DNA from: Cladophialophora immunda
Taxonomy: Eukaryota; Ascomycota; Eurotiomycetes; Chaetothyriales; Herpotrichiellaceae
Direction of reading: 5' to 3'
NCBI RefSeq assembly: GCF_000835495.1
Contig: NW_015622542.1
Location: 7,004,956 to 7,068,955, forward strand
Length of the DNA: 64,000 bases
This document shows, piece after piece, positions 22,241-33,831 of the stretch (within the stretch, counting starts at the first letter, position 1; every line of letters starts with the position of its first letter). The notes under the pieces are model-generated. The model saw only the letters and a list, made by a program, of their open reading frames with translations. It did not search any database and was not told the DNA's origin. A program made the position numbers and the translations under genes.

Positions 22241-24646
22241 TTACATACCTATGACCGACTCCCCGAACCCTTGTGATAGATCGCCAGACCAAAACGCATT
22301 AGTAGACCAGTTCCATTCGGAAAAAAAGGCATCGTCGTCAACACCTAGAGGAGCGCAGCCGCTTGTGTCAAAGTCGGGTAGTTGAGTGGTGGGTTGGCTG
22401 GCCGAAGTGACAGCCTGTGGATTGGCGACCGAGGGCCTCTGGCTTTGGGCGTGGTCACTGTTACTCTCTTCCGAGTATGGGTTGGATTGACCCAAGAATT
22501 CTTGCCGCCAGTACCAGAGGCAGTCGTATGCCACTCCCATTGCCTGTGATGTCATCCAATCAGTCTATCACACTCGCAGCAGGACAGTTTTTCTCGTGGC
22601 TTACCCCTCTGGTTCGAATTCGAACATTTAGGCTGTCCATTGACCCATCACGTCGGACGAAAACGCGCTTACTCCGCCATAATTGCGATAATGTCGCTGC
22701 CATGCGGGCATTGAGGTCATTATTCTTCAGGGCCCTCTTCTTGAATATGCGAATGGCAGCGAAATATGATTGTTCCCCATGCGAATAGTCGATCGTCGAG
22801 TTGAGTTCTGTGCTACGGCATATCCGTAGTATCACCATAGCGGCGAGAGTGAGGGTCCTGTAATATTGCTCGGAAATGTAGAGGGCATAGTCGTCTATTT
22901 GATCTCGATCCGTGATATTTTTGATAAAGGCACAGGCGACATGGTGCAACTCAACTAGGCGCGAGAGTTTCAAAGGCGAGAGCTTGAAAATAAAGAAATA
23001 ATACGCTCCTGTGTGTAATCTCGCAGAGTTGAAATAAATCTCGGCTGTTGATGGTTAGTTTTGAGTGGGAGAAAGGCAAGAAAAGGGAAGAGTAAATCCT
23101 ACCAAGATTTCCTTGAGCCTGTCGCCTGATTCTCAAGATCTCGTCGTCGTAAAATTTGATCATGGCTAGAAGCTGGTAAGGCATCTCAACATCCTCTTCT
23201 CCATATCTTCCTCTCATCAAAGTGTGATGGGCATTCGACATAAGGCCGACAAAATGCAGCATCCAGAAGACGGGTCTGCTCAAAGAGTCGAGGACATCAT
23301 TGCTCTGTGGCTCCAAGTCGAAGGCATCTTCGAAAAGGTGAGGGTGCAAGCCGCAGTACACATTAACACTGAGATTGGAAATTAGAATCAAGCTACTCGG
23401 GTTGAGTATGCGTTTCATACCAGCAGCAGATCAGTTTGCACCAAGCCCACAGAGTGGCGAGGAAGATGTCGCTATTGGTATCCCTGATCAAATGGCTCTG
23501 TGAGAAATCTTGCCTCCTACCAAGCATGTGCAGACCGTTCTGTTGAGAAAGTTGCATTATGACTCCTGCATAAACAGGTGAAGGATCATCTGACGCATTT
23601 TCCATTGGTAATGGCCAAACACAGAGGAGGAGTAGCGCAGAAATCGTGGGAATGTACTCAGAAGCTCTGATTGTTGCCAGTGCTGCTAGGCTGGAGATTT
23701 TCGGAGCCAGCATTTCCAGCAACGTGGGGTCAAGGCCGTATCTTCTTGAACCAGTCACAATGATAGTCCAGAACAGTAATGGCGAGTATTGGAAGCAGTC
23801 GCGCCAGCTTTGTTGTGGATCCAAGATCGGTATAATTGAATGGTAATGTTTGAAGTACCTATCTAGCGTCAATATTGAATCGGACATGAAAGTAATTGTC
23901 AAAGGCAGCACTGACAAGGAGTAGCAGTCCTCCAGTTTTTGAGGCTCAATTTCGAGGCCGTCTAGAGATGGGCGGAAAGGCGTGACATGAGCTTCAGGTT
24001 GCGCCGTCGAACCAATAGTCACAGTTGAAGAATGGTAGGGATATTGAAAGGCCGACGGGTGCCTTGTCAACTCATGGTGAGAGCTTGTCGGAAGAGCCGG
24101 ACGTTGCTCAGAGTTTGGAATTGTTGTCAGTGTAGATGGGATATCAAGCGATGGAAAGAAAGAATTCATTCCAGCCTCAGACTGTGGCACACCCGCAGCG
24201 GCCATGGATGATCGATGATAGAGATATGAAGGTGTCGGAGGTATAGGCGGAGCATTTCTGGGTTCCTCTGCTTCGTCTACGAGTTGTAGCGCTCTCCGGA
24301 GTCCATCTATCTCTCGCTGCATCTTCGCCTTCCTATGCCGTATCAGCCAAACAATACCTTGTCTAAGAGGCAAGACCTACATACGATCGCGTTTTTCTCC
24401 TTGTAAAGTCGGTTATGAAGACGCATTGCACACCCGATTTCCTACACTTGGAACACGGTTTCGAGTAATCAAGATGCGCATCGCATCTTATCTAGAAGGT
24501 GTAAGCTTCCGACTGGTAGCTCGGTCAAAGGTCAATACAGGGGGGCTGATGGGTTCATCTGTTGAGATTGGACTTCAACGTACCTTCTGTTGCCGACATT
24601 CTTCACAAGCTCTTGGCCTTGTTGTCGCTGAATTTGACGCTGACAT
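22241..24646 (-). CDS. Zn2Cys6 transcription factor of the carboxylate cluster
   Basis: Six exons: 24584-24646, 24385-24491, 23421-24332, 23103-23368, 22605-23044 and 22241-22543. All phases agree, 696 aa. The binuclear cluster is split by intron 1: CEECRQQK / IRCD...PCSKCRKSGVQC, in positions about 14-44, followed by a basic linker and a heptad-like stretch KAKMQREIDGLRRALQLVDE. The middle contains the fungal-specific regulatory region. The last codons (ATA GGT ATG TAA) overlap a good donor GTATGT, so a further short exon is possible. It is the only regulator inside the block carrying CCGA-N4-TCGG sites and is the best candidate to bind them. No exact site was seen in its own upstream region. 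Confidence 0.87.
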
Positions 24647-25006
24647 AATGCCTTTGATTCTTTCAGCCCCAGGAATGCTACGTACTGGGCAAAGATAAAC
24701 TTATTCTACAGCTTCCAAGCCATAAGGTCGTCAAGCTGCTCGCTCTTCTCCTGGAGTTAAGATGAGGATAGCTTGCCACGGTGTGAACCAGGACCACTAT
24801 CCGGAGCTTTGTCTCGTGGTGCGGGGTCAGTAGGGCTAGTACCGAGTAGTCATCCGATACCACCACTTAAACCAGCAAGATAGCTAAAGATAATTCCGTG
24901 TGAGATATAACTAATATATTTTAATGAGAAGAGCAAAAAGTTCAACCCTCCTATATTTATTACCTCCACCTGGACTTCATGCTAAAATCTGTCTCAAGAA
25001 GAAACC
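24647..25006. other. Regulator promoter / intergenic
   Basis: A divergent spacer between the regulator start and the decayed cyclase gene. I saw no palindrome of the cluster type and no coding sequence. Confidence 0.35.
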
Positions 25007-25924
25007 ATGGATATCGTAGAGCAACTCTTTCCAAGTGTGACTGCTGAGCTTGCCAAGAGGTGTCATGACCACCACACTATGTTCTTCACCGCAAGTGGAG
25101 GCTTTTCACGTGGTACGACGGGCTGTGGTGGAGGTCACGCAAAAGGACCGTCATCAAATTTGTGCAGGCTTGGAGACTACTTGGCCGATTGGTCAAGATA
25201 TTATTCCATCAAAACCGCTAGCGGCTCCAATTTCCGTAGTAAAGTTAACAGTCTGTTTCGGCACAAGAGATCGCAACGGGAGAACTTGCACTTGTCACGA
25301 CCTACCCTTGAATGTGCCTTGTGAACCAATATCAGCTGAACGAGCTTCGTCCACACATCCAAGCAATGGCGCCTCGGTCTCGCCCACGAGGGTGAAATAT
25401 CATTCAACACCAAGGCGAGCACGTAGAGGGAAGGCTCAGACATTTCGCCCACGTCGCTTCTGGAACACTCTACAACAACATCAAGCACGAGGATACTATC
25501 CAAGGGTCCAAACTATATGGTCCGATAGTCGAATCATTTCTGGCCTCTGCATGTATTCAGTGGAAGAGGGCTTTTATGGGGCAATCGTCCCTATACCAAC
25601 GCTCAGAGGTCTTGAGGAACAATGGTACCATTGCCCATGGCGTGTCATTGGAAGAGCTAGTTGCGTGTGCTAAATGCTAAGGACTGGATTTCGTGCTGAG
25701 GCCCAGGGAAGCGACGTCAAGGTAGGCGATGTCCTCTTGATTTGCGGAGGCTGGACAGAAGACTATCGTGCCCTGCGTAAAGCTGAAAACAAGAGCGCTA
25801 GGGGGGTAGGTCTCTCGGTCAAAGGATATCGATTGAAGTCCATCAAGAGCTCGGACTGTCACTCTGCAGCTGTTGCAAGAGATCCACTCAGTGTTCGAGA
25901 GGTGGGCTATATTATCGCTATATA
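25007..25924 (+). pseudogene. Decayed cyclase-family (kynurenine formamidase-like fold) gene
   Basis: Protein-like stretches lie in changing frames. About 25430-25520 reads LRHFAHVASGTLYNN, as in fungal cyclase-family proteins. About 25625-25680 reads IAHGVSLEELVACAK and is then broken by TAA and a shift of frame. About 25690-25790 continues FRAEAQGSDVKVGDVLLICGGWTEDY, shown here only by its core VKVGDVLLICGGWTEDY. A CAA-to-TAA change plus a one-base loss would explain the break at 25675-25690. No arrangement of introns I tried restores one frame. The family assignment rests on motif memory and is moderately sure. The gene may once have belonged to the neighbouring cluster. Confidence 0.45.
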
Positions 25925-27338
25925 AGGGATACTATTTGGGCCAAGCTCTGGACCTGAGAAATTGAGTCGGCTGTTAACGAAGAATTGTTGTTGTATGTTC
26001 TTCTTTCCCTGGCTGCTATGTTTTATCAATGGCTACCGATTGTGGCAGAGGTGTCTCTGCTGAAATCGCTGTTCATATTCGAACCTGATATCGTCAGAGT
26101 CATCCGAGAGGAAACATGCGAGCAATATGGGGAGCGGACTGCGCGTATTTCGAGGGACTATGCCAGAGGCCAAGGCTGTGTGGGTGTAGTGCGATATGGG
26201 AAATCAAAGGAGTCACGGAGTGAGTCATGCATCCCGAACGCACGAAAGAGTATCCAACCAGATAGTTTGACTATTGAGCTAAATTATTTCCAGAGCGGAT
26301 CGAAAAGAAAAGTACCGAGTACATTCAAATGGCTTTACTACTAGACTATAGGGTAGCCTTGGTCAGTAGTGAGTAGACGTTCGACTTGGAAACTGATGCC
26401 CTTATCCTCTATCTAAGCCGTTAGCTAGCTTCGACATGGTGAACACTTCATCGCTTTTGAACCCAATTTGATCGTGTTGGATACGGCGTTTGTCTTGAGC
26501 TAGACGGGGTCACTTACTTTTGAAAATAGCTGACCCCCAATACGTCTTCTATTTTTCCACCACGGGTGTCTACCGCGTGTGATTCAGAATACGAGGTGTG
26601 CTTTTGAGAACTTGACGTCCTGGACAAGCCACTAACAGTCCAAACGCCGCCTATTCTATTTTCCATCCTTTCTATCTGTCCACTTCAACTGGATTCAATA
26701 GACCACCTGGAAAATCGTTTTCGCGGGAATGTCACGATTTGAAATGACATCTAACTGTGCTTGTTCCTCCCCTCGCACTATAGTACGATCAGCAGTTACC
26801 ATTTGTCATTCGTAACCCTACGTATCGTAAACTTACTGGCAACGAGTACAAGTTTCAAGAACTTTCGCAACAACGTTTAAGCGGGAGGTCCAGTGCTGGC
26901 CTTGGAAAATCATAGTTTGAACACCAGGGTTCAGCTTGATCAGCGAAATAGCATCTCATTGGTTGAATTAATTATTTAAAACTCTTGGAACCCCGCTTGG
27001 GAAACGGGAGACCAGCTCCCATCCGGTGGCCACATGTTAAAGCAAGCCAGCAGTCAATCCAATAGACATCTACAGCTTGATACATACTAGGACATCTATA
27101 GCAAGTTCTCCTTGGAGTAGCTGAGGCTAATGCACCCCGGCGCGGAGTGAGTGGATTGAGCTCTCCCTCCCCACGTCCGCCCCCAGAACCATAAAACCTT
27201 AACCGCTTAATTCAACTTCAAGTATCGCTCTTGGCGTGCTGGGCAAGCTCACCTATATAGTCATCTCTGAGTTGCCACCTCAATACAATCTGCCCTCCCA
27301 ACTACTGACCCAAACAGCTTTCAATACAACAGTCTATC
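25925..27338. other. Long intergenic region
   Basis: No gene is supported. An open frame at 25985-26344 has no domain. The last few hundred bases are pyrimidine-rich and should hold the promoter of the transporter that starts at 27339. Confidence 0.4.
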
Positions 27339-29470
27339 ATGAAGTTCGTCGATAGCGTTAAACACTCTCTTGAGACTGATGTCAACTGGTACAATGCACG
27401 GCGATATGGTTTACAAGGCGCCCGTGCATTTCCCTCTGCCGCCGCCACCTATGTCCTCGACAAAGTGCCCATTGTCAGTTGGCTGCCTCGGTACAATCCT
27501 CGATGGCTCATCAACGACGTCATCGCAGGCCTCACACTCGGCGTCATGCTCATTCCTCAAGGATTGGCATATGCAAAGATTGCCACAATTCCTGTGCAGT
27601 ATGGCCTGATGGCAAGTTGGCTCCCAGGCATCTTATACACATTCATGGGCACCTCCAAAGGTAATGAACATCTCACGATATATGGAATATCTGACGTCTT
27701 TCAGATCTCTCGACGGGTCCCACCTCCCTTATTGGCTTACTCACCGCGGACATCATCAAAGATCTAGTCAAGGATGGATATACACCTCAGCAAATCGCCT
27801 CCTCTGTGGCCTTGGGCATGGGTGTCTATGGCATGGCCCTCGGATTCTTGAAACTGGGCTTTCTCCTTGACTTTGTCTCTACACCTGTTCTCAATGGCTT
27901 CATCTCCGCTGCGGCCATTGTCATTGGACTGGGTCAGGTGGCATCGTTGCTCGGCGAGCCTGGGGGTGGCGACGGCACGGCTCAACAGATCAACTATGTC
28001 TTCTCACAGCTACCTGATGCATCCGGCATCACATGCGCTGTGGGTTTGACTGCTATGGTTATCCTAGTGTCCCTGGATCAAGTCGGCAAGAGATGGGGAA
28101 ACAAGAGCCGCATCGCGTTCTATTTCTCAATCAGTCGCGCCTTCGTCTGTGTCCTGCTATACACTGGCATCAGCTACGCTGTCAATCATAACAAAGCCGA
28201 CTCGGACGACTATCTCTTTGCTGTTGCTAAGGTCAAGGCCGATGGACTTCAAGCGAAGGTTGTCGATTCCAAGCTATTTTCGAAAACCATTGGACGAAGC
28301 ATTGCCCCCTTCGTGGCCGCCGCGCTTGAACACGTGGCCATTGGACGAGCATTTGGAATCCGCAATAACTACCTGCCTGATATATCCCAGGAGCTCTGCT
28401 ATCTTGGTATCGTTAACATGGGCAACAGCTTTTTTATGGCCATGGGCGTTGGTGGCGCCATGTCACGAACATCTGTCAATTCGGGGTGTAAAGTTCGCTC
28501 CCCTCTCTGTGGCACCATCACAACCGCTGTCGTCTTGATTACCATCTACGAACTAACCGGGGCTCTTTACTGGATTCCGAAAGCTGTTCTTTCTGCCATT
28601 GTTATCACTGCCATCTGGCCGTTGATTGGCTCCTGGCGTACCTACTACTATTATTGGCGCACCTCTTTCACCGACTTCGTCGCTGCGATGCTAGCGTTTT
28701 GGCTGACGTTATTCAAATCATCCGAGATCGGGATCGGAACTGGCGTGGGCTGGTCCATTGCAGTCTCGTTGATTCGGCAAGCATTCAAACGCGTCCCTAA
28801 TGTCAATTCGACGTCCAGCTCGCCTCTTGTGAGGTCGATCGATGCTGCGAGAGACGTGCCTCAAAATGTCCCTGCCGATGCTGAGATTTTCGTATTCGCT
28901 GAGTCTATCTTCTTCCCGAATGCACAGCGGTTCAAGAGCACCATTTTGGATACGATCAAGACACATCACTCGCCTTCTTTTCTGTCGCCAGAGAATGAGG
29001 AAGCCGAGAGGACATGGTCCGTGGTGGGTGAGAAGAGAGTGGCCAAACTCCGAAAAGCTGCTGGCGCTGGCAGCACTTCAGTCCTTCCTCCACTTCGACT
29101 CCTCGTTCTCGACTTCACGAAAGTGAATCACTTCGACACCACAGCCAGTTTGAAACTGAGAGAACTCTTCAACGAGGCCAGAAAGTATGCCGGTGATTCG
29201 CTCGAGGTGAGGTTTGTAGCATTGAATGCTACCGTACGAGCAAGACTTGAGAGGGCCGAGCCTGGTTGGATCCTTATCGATGCTGACCATACAGAAAGTG
29301 CGAACCCGGAAGCGAAGGGAAGCTCATTTACAGTCGGAGTGTTTGGAAGTGCTAGTGCTGCAATATTTGCGCCTAGATATTATCAAGCGGAGCAAGTGGT
29401 GGATGTGAACACAGAGGAAGTGGAAGTGATGAGTGAGAAGATGGAGTCCAAGCATATTGAGACTGTTTGA
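27339..29470 (+). CDS. SulP (SLC26) anion transporter with STAS domain
   Basis: Exons 27339-27660 and 27705-29470, 695 aa. The short intron (44 nt, TTTCAG acceptor) joins MGTSK to DLSTGPTSLIGLLTAD, the conserved first SulP signature. VMLIPQGLAYAKIA precedes it and a multi-helix domain follows to about residue 480. The C-terminal STAS domain is recognisable at LRLLVLDFTKVNHFDTTASL. The protein is expected in the plasma or an internal membrane carrying sulfate or another anion; fungal relatives include both sulfate permeases and vacuolar anion carriers. No operon-like partner is seen. Confidence 0.9.
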
Positions 29471-29757
29471 TCTACCTAGAGTAGTTACTATACCTTGGGA
29501 GAAATAGTGGGAATGCATCTGACGTAGGACAAGGCTTGGCGCTAGCCTCATTGCGGTGCAGTACGGGTATCAGATATGTGATGTTGAGACTTTAGGATTT
29601 ATTCTCATCCATTTCCACTCCGTCTACTCACTCAACCATCATCTCCTAACAAACGGTATGCCCAACCCACCGACACCAGCGACGCACTTTAAGCCGCAAA
29701 CGCTTCGTCGCTTGAGCGCAAAACGCTTACATCCTTCCTGCCCTCCTCAATCATAAT

Positions 29758-31865
29758 TCAAAGTCCGCTCAGTAGCCCCAAAGCGTCCCAAAATGGATCT
29801 GCGCTATCATACTGGTAGCTTGTTGTCATCAGCATCTGCTCGTCGAAAGCGAAGTCGACATGTCCTAGAGGATCCCCGTCCCTGGCAACTCCTAAGTCGA
29901 ATGCAATTTTCAATTTCCGCACCCGTAAGAGAAATCCGTTCAAGATGTCTTTGGCATCGCCTTGCTTCTCAGTGTGAGGCCGTTGTCCGACCACCTCTTC
30001 AATGAGCCCGATTTCACGGTCAATAATGTCGGTTATCCTCAGAGCGCTCCGGGCATGCACGACGTTCCAGGCACTGTGTCTAAAAAGGGCCAGCTTGGTA
30101 GACGCGAGGAGCACAAGGCCTGACTGGATCCAAATGTTGAATGGGAAGTATGGAAAATGTGATATAGGAAGGCTGTGGTAGACATCAAAGTAAGATCTCC
30201 CTGCGTTGACACATCGATATAAAACCTCAACGCGCTGGGTATCGTCAAGCCCATCCGCTGGATCAAGGGTGTCTAATATTCCAATTTCATACAGGTATAC
30301 CTCTGCAGCATGAAAATGCATGAGCAGGACGGCTATTATGGGGCTGTTAGTATACGAGCCGACAAGGCAAGGGAGAGCGGAATAGAAAGCATACAACTCA
30401 GTGTGATCTCTGGTGGTATCGCAGTCTTGAAACGAGCCAACTCAAGCTCCAGCGGCTTCAGGATGATTCCCATGGGTGCTGTTGTATCCTTCTTAGGTCT
30501 GTCTCGTGGAAACACACGTTTGATATTCTCGACTATCAGCTGCAGCCGAACCAGTTGGGCCAAGAGGAGATCATTTTGAACTTCAGGTATTTGTTCCAAA
30601 AGAGAGCAGCAATCTCTCACATACGACGAGTTGGTTGATGAGAAAACCTCCATGGACCTGGATCCCATCATGCCCCTATATTTTGACCATTGAGCTGCTG
30701 TGACATTGTAAAGGGAGGGGAAGGGAAAAGGGAGGCCTACTTGACGGAATTGAGATAGAAGGAGCCCAGGAAGGATCGAACCTCTGGCAACGAATGGTGA
30801 TTCGGGGTTTGTGCCAGGTTATTTGGACTGATATCGCTCTCTATGAACATCTTCCTGTGGTCAAGAGAGCTGGGCTCGCGATCCAAATGCAATGTGTTGA
30901 TGAGAGCCATGGTCAGATAGGAAAGATTCGTCATTTGGGCGTTGACTGGAAATTGAAGATGATTCCTAATATCAAAATGTAGTTAGAGACCAGAAACAAG
31001 AGAAAGATACTGGTAAGACCTGGGTTGGGAGCGAACCATGCCGTGAAAACGAGCAACCCTTGAAGAAGATCCAGATTTTTCTTGCCTTGCAAAAGGATAT
31101 CGGAAACAAGTTCATTCATGATTGATGTACCCTCCCCTATTCTCTCCACGGTAGTCATAGGTGCAGTCAACCAGGAAACTATCCTCCAAAGTACTGAGGT
31201 TTGCTTTCGAACTCGAAGCTGGCTGTCGTTCAGAAGCACACAAGGAAAGTAGGTTGAAAGCACATCTCTCCACAGCGCTAGCGATCTTTCCTCGCTTGTC
31301 GACGGGGTGACATCGAGGACGGGAGCGCCCAGCGATTGATGTGAAGCATGAAGAAATCTGGGAGCCGATCGGCTAAAAGAAGGCGCGGGATCACTGGTGG
31401 TGGCTGGAGTTCGGAGGGTCAAATTGCTGGACGGGCTGGAGCAGACTGACAAGGCATAAGATGATGGTTGTCTGCCAGCGTCAGGGACTCGTGGATTGGA
31501 AGTGAATAATTCAATGAGAGTGTCCAGCTTTTGTTCCAATTGATTGACTCGCCTGCCTCATATCAGCCAGTGTACGGAGAGCTGAGGACATTGTTCTCCC
31601 GGATACTGACATGGTGGACATTGGTACGCTCCGCCGTTTTCGTGGAACGGGCACCTGTGCAACGCATTCTTTTCTTAGTTGATCACACCTTCGCCAAGTC
31701 ATCAGTTTTCTTTCCAGATGCTGCTGGGCCCGATTCAATTGTAGGGGTTAGATACCTTTCGCACTTGGGTCCATGCGGGATGCATTTCACTTTGGCCGCT
31801 GCACACGACCGGCACGCGCGGCTCCGTGGCTCTCCCGGCCTGGATCGAGAGGTATTTTGGCTCAT
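29758..31865 (-). CDS. Zn2Cys6 transcription factor
   Basis: Zinc cluster CRSCAAAKVKC...KCERCDQLRKEC (spacing 2-6-6-2-6) is built from exons 31756-31865 and the exon starting at 31688. Later exons: about 31527-31011, 30945-30741, 30675-30398 and 30332-29758, which agree in phase and carry the fungal-specific regulatory domain. The linker is the weak point. The expected heptad segment (VNQLEQKLDTL) lies in a frame that no ordinary intron joins to the zinc cluster. The only phase-true choice I found is donor at 31627 with acceptor AAAAG before 31527, which discards part of that segment and gives 581 aa. The gene may be intact with unusual splicing or carry a one-base indel. Confidence 0.75.
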
Positions 31866-32211
31866 CTGCCCGCTATCTTCATCGGAGCTTCAAATAGTCT
31901 CTACGTCCAGAGAGGAGACAGGTTCTGACGGGGAGGGCCTGTTGAGGGAAACAAGTTACTTACTGGGCCGGATTTCGGGGACAAGCAATTCCCCGAGACC
32001 GACCGGAGAAATAATGTACCGAAGGTTTTTCTGGTCCGGAGGAAACCAACCAGCGACTGCCTGGGCAACTCGTCTGCGGCCACGTTTTCCAGCTCTACCA
32101 CCGGATCGACTTCATGAGTTGACGGAATAGCACTCTCCTTAATATCTCCACCAATCAATGGAGAGGTCGATTCTACAAGTATATTGACAGTATCAACAAG
32201 TTTGATGCTCT
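31866..32211. other. Short intergenic spacer
   Basis: The upstream region of the regulator, reaching to the 3' end of the aldo-keto reductase gene. I see no gene or clear regulatory repeat in it. Confidence 0.3.
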
Positions 32212-33260
32212 CTATCCTTCCAGAACTGTCGCCTGCTTTCCCGCGTATCTTCCCCCAATAACCTTGAACTCCCGGACAATGGTGTCCAGCTCGCTTCTTT
32301 CCTCCGAGCTCAGTGTTGGAACCGTGGTATTCTCCAAAATCCGAGCCTCGGATGCGCTGCTGGGAATTGGAATAAAGTCCGGATTGCCATCCTTTCCACT
32401 CATCGATAGGATCCAGGCGAGCGACATCTGAGCCGGAGAGCAGTCCTTCTTGCTCGCAAGCTTTTGGACTGCATGCACCAATCCCAAGTTCGTCTCAAAT
32501 GCTCCAGGCTGGAAGCGCGGGAGGAATCTTCGCCAGTCCTTCTGGCCCATATCCAGAAGGCTCTGAAATTGGCCTGTCAACATCCCCCGTCCGAGTGGCG
32601 AGTAAGCCAATATGGGGATTCCTAGTTCCGCGCAAGTCGAAGCCACCCCGTTCACCAGTATATCCGTCGACCACAGAGAAAGTTCGACTTCCACGCACGC
32701 AATTGGATGCACTTTGCTCGCACGACGAATAGTCTCGGCTCTCACCTCGGACAACCCGATCCCCCCAATCTTGCCCTCTTGGACGAGCTGAGCGAGGACT
32801 CTCACAGTATCTTCAACTGGGAATTTCGGATCCACCCTCGCACACTCAAAAATATCGATTGATTTCGTGCCACCCAACTGTTTCAAGCATTTGTCGACCC
32901 CTTCACGAATATTGGCCCCACTACAGTCCGGCATCATGTCCGGTCCCAGCCCGCCCTTGATGTTGATCACAACCTTGGCGGCATCTTCGGGGTATCGTGT
33001 AAAGTACTTCTTCAGGAGGGTCAAGGAGTTCCTTTCGGCCGTACCATAGAAATCGCCCCCGTTCCACAGATTTGAGCCAGCAGTGAACGCGGTCTTCATG
33101 GACTTGATTGCCTGCTCGTCGGTGATGGGGTCAGGGCGCCAGGTCAAACCTATGGAGGTGATTCAGTCATTCTGGTGTGCTAAAAGAACCGCACGGGTTA
33201 TATACCCATCAAACCATAACCAATGGACCCGACCACTTTTCCCCCTATCGTGATAGGCAT
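32212..33260 (-). CDS. Aldo-keto reductase, pyridoxal-reductase-like
   Basis: Exons 33206-33260 and 32212-33149, 330 aa. The first exon supplies MPITIGGKVVGSIGYGLM, completing the GYGLMGLTW start typical of the fungal pyridoxal reductase (AKR8) group. Of the AKR catalytic tetrad, Tyr53 (DFYG) and Lys83 (NIKGG) are present. The positions of Asp and His read Asn48 (WNGG) and Ala122 (FECARVDP), which I recall as features of this subgroup rather than damage. The barrel is complete up to the NADP-binding SSASEARI region. Likely NADPH-dependent reduction of an aldehyde such as pyridoxal; other aldehydes are possible. Confidence 0.85.
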
Positions 33261-33831
33261 TGTTGCTGATGTGTTGCAGAAGGTGAAGCTTTATCACTTG
33301 TGAAAGAGGACATTCGATTGTAAGAAAGCCTCGAATCCAAGCTGGAACTATTAAAGTTGACTCTCTGGGGCCGGATCGGGGTTCGGAGAGTATGGATCTT
33401 GTTGTCGCAGTTTCACGTTCTCCAAATATGGCTTCTCAGAGGCGGAAATTATCCCCCGTTCCGTGAATATCTCGGATCAATTCGAGAAATGGGAGACCAG
33501 TCGGTCGCGGGGAATATCCCTGTCCGGCTCCGCAACATACAATGTCATCCACCAGGGCCCGGGAGAAATGAGTACCCGGAGAGCAAGTCGAACATCCAAG
33601 CCATCGGACAAGGCAACTTGGACACTGCTTCACGGGCACCTCGGGTTTATCCCGCTTGGCCCCGGCTGGGATAACATATTTGACAGCTGGCTGGCCCAGC
33701 AGCGTAGCTATCAATCTGAAGAAGCTCAATGACGACGGTCAGTAACGTTCTCGATTTTATATGAGTTGTATTGGTATCCACCAAATAACACCTTTTTTAT
33801 CCTCATTTCCACAGCCTGAGTGAAGGCCACC
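33261..33831. other. Divergent promoter region AKR / MFS
   Basis: This 571-bp region between divergent starts contains short frames without domains. I take it as the promoter region of both genes. Confidence 0.35.

Noticed and set aside
10736..24646. Secondary-metabolite biosynthetic cluster (maleidride or alkylcitrate type)
   Set aside because: A PrpD-type protein and a cupin occur in such clusters, but no PKS, fatty-acid synthase, citrate-synthase-like or dimerising gene is present here.
28725..28734. CCGAGATCGG as another regulator site
   Set aside because: Its spacing is N2 rather than N4 and it lies inside the SulP coding region.
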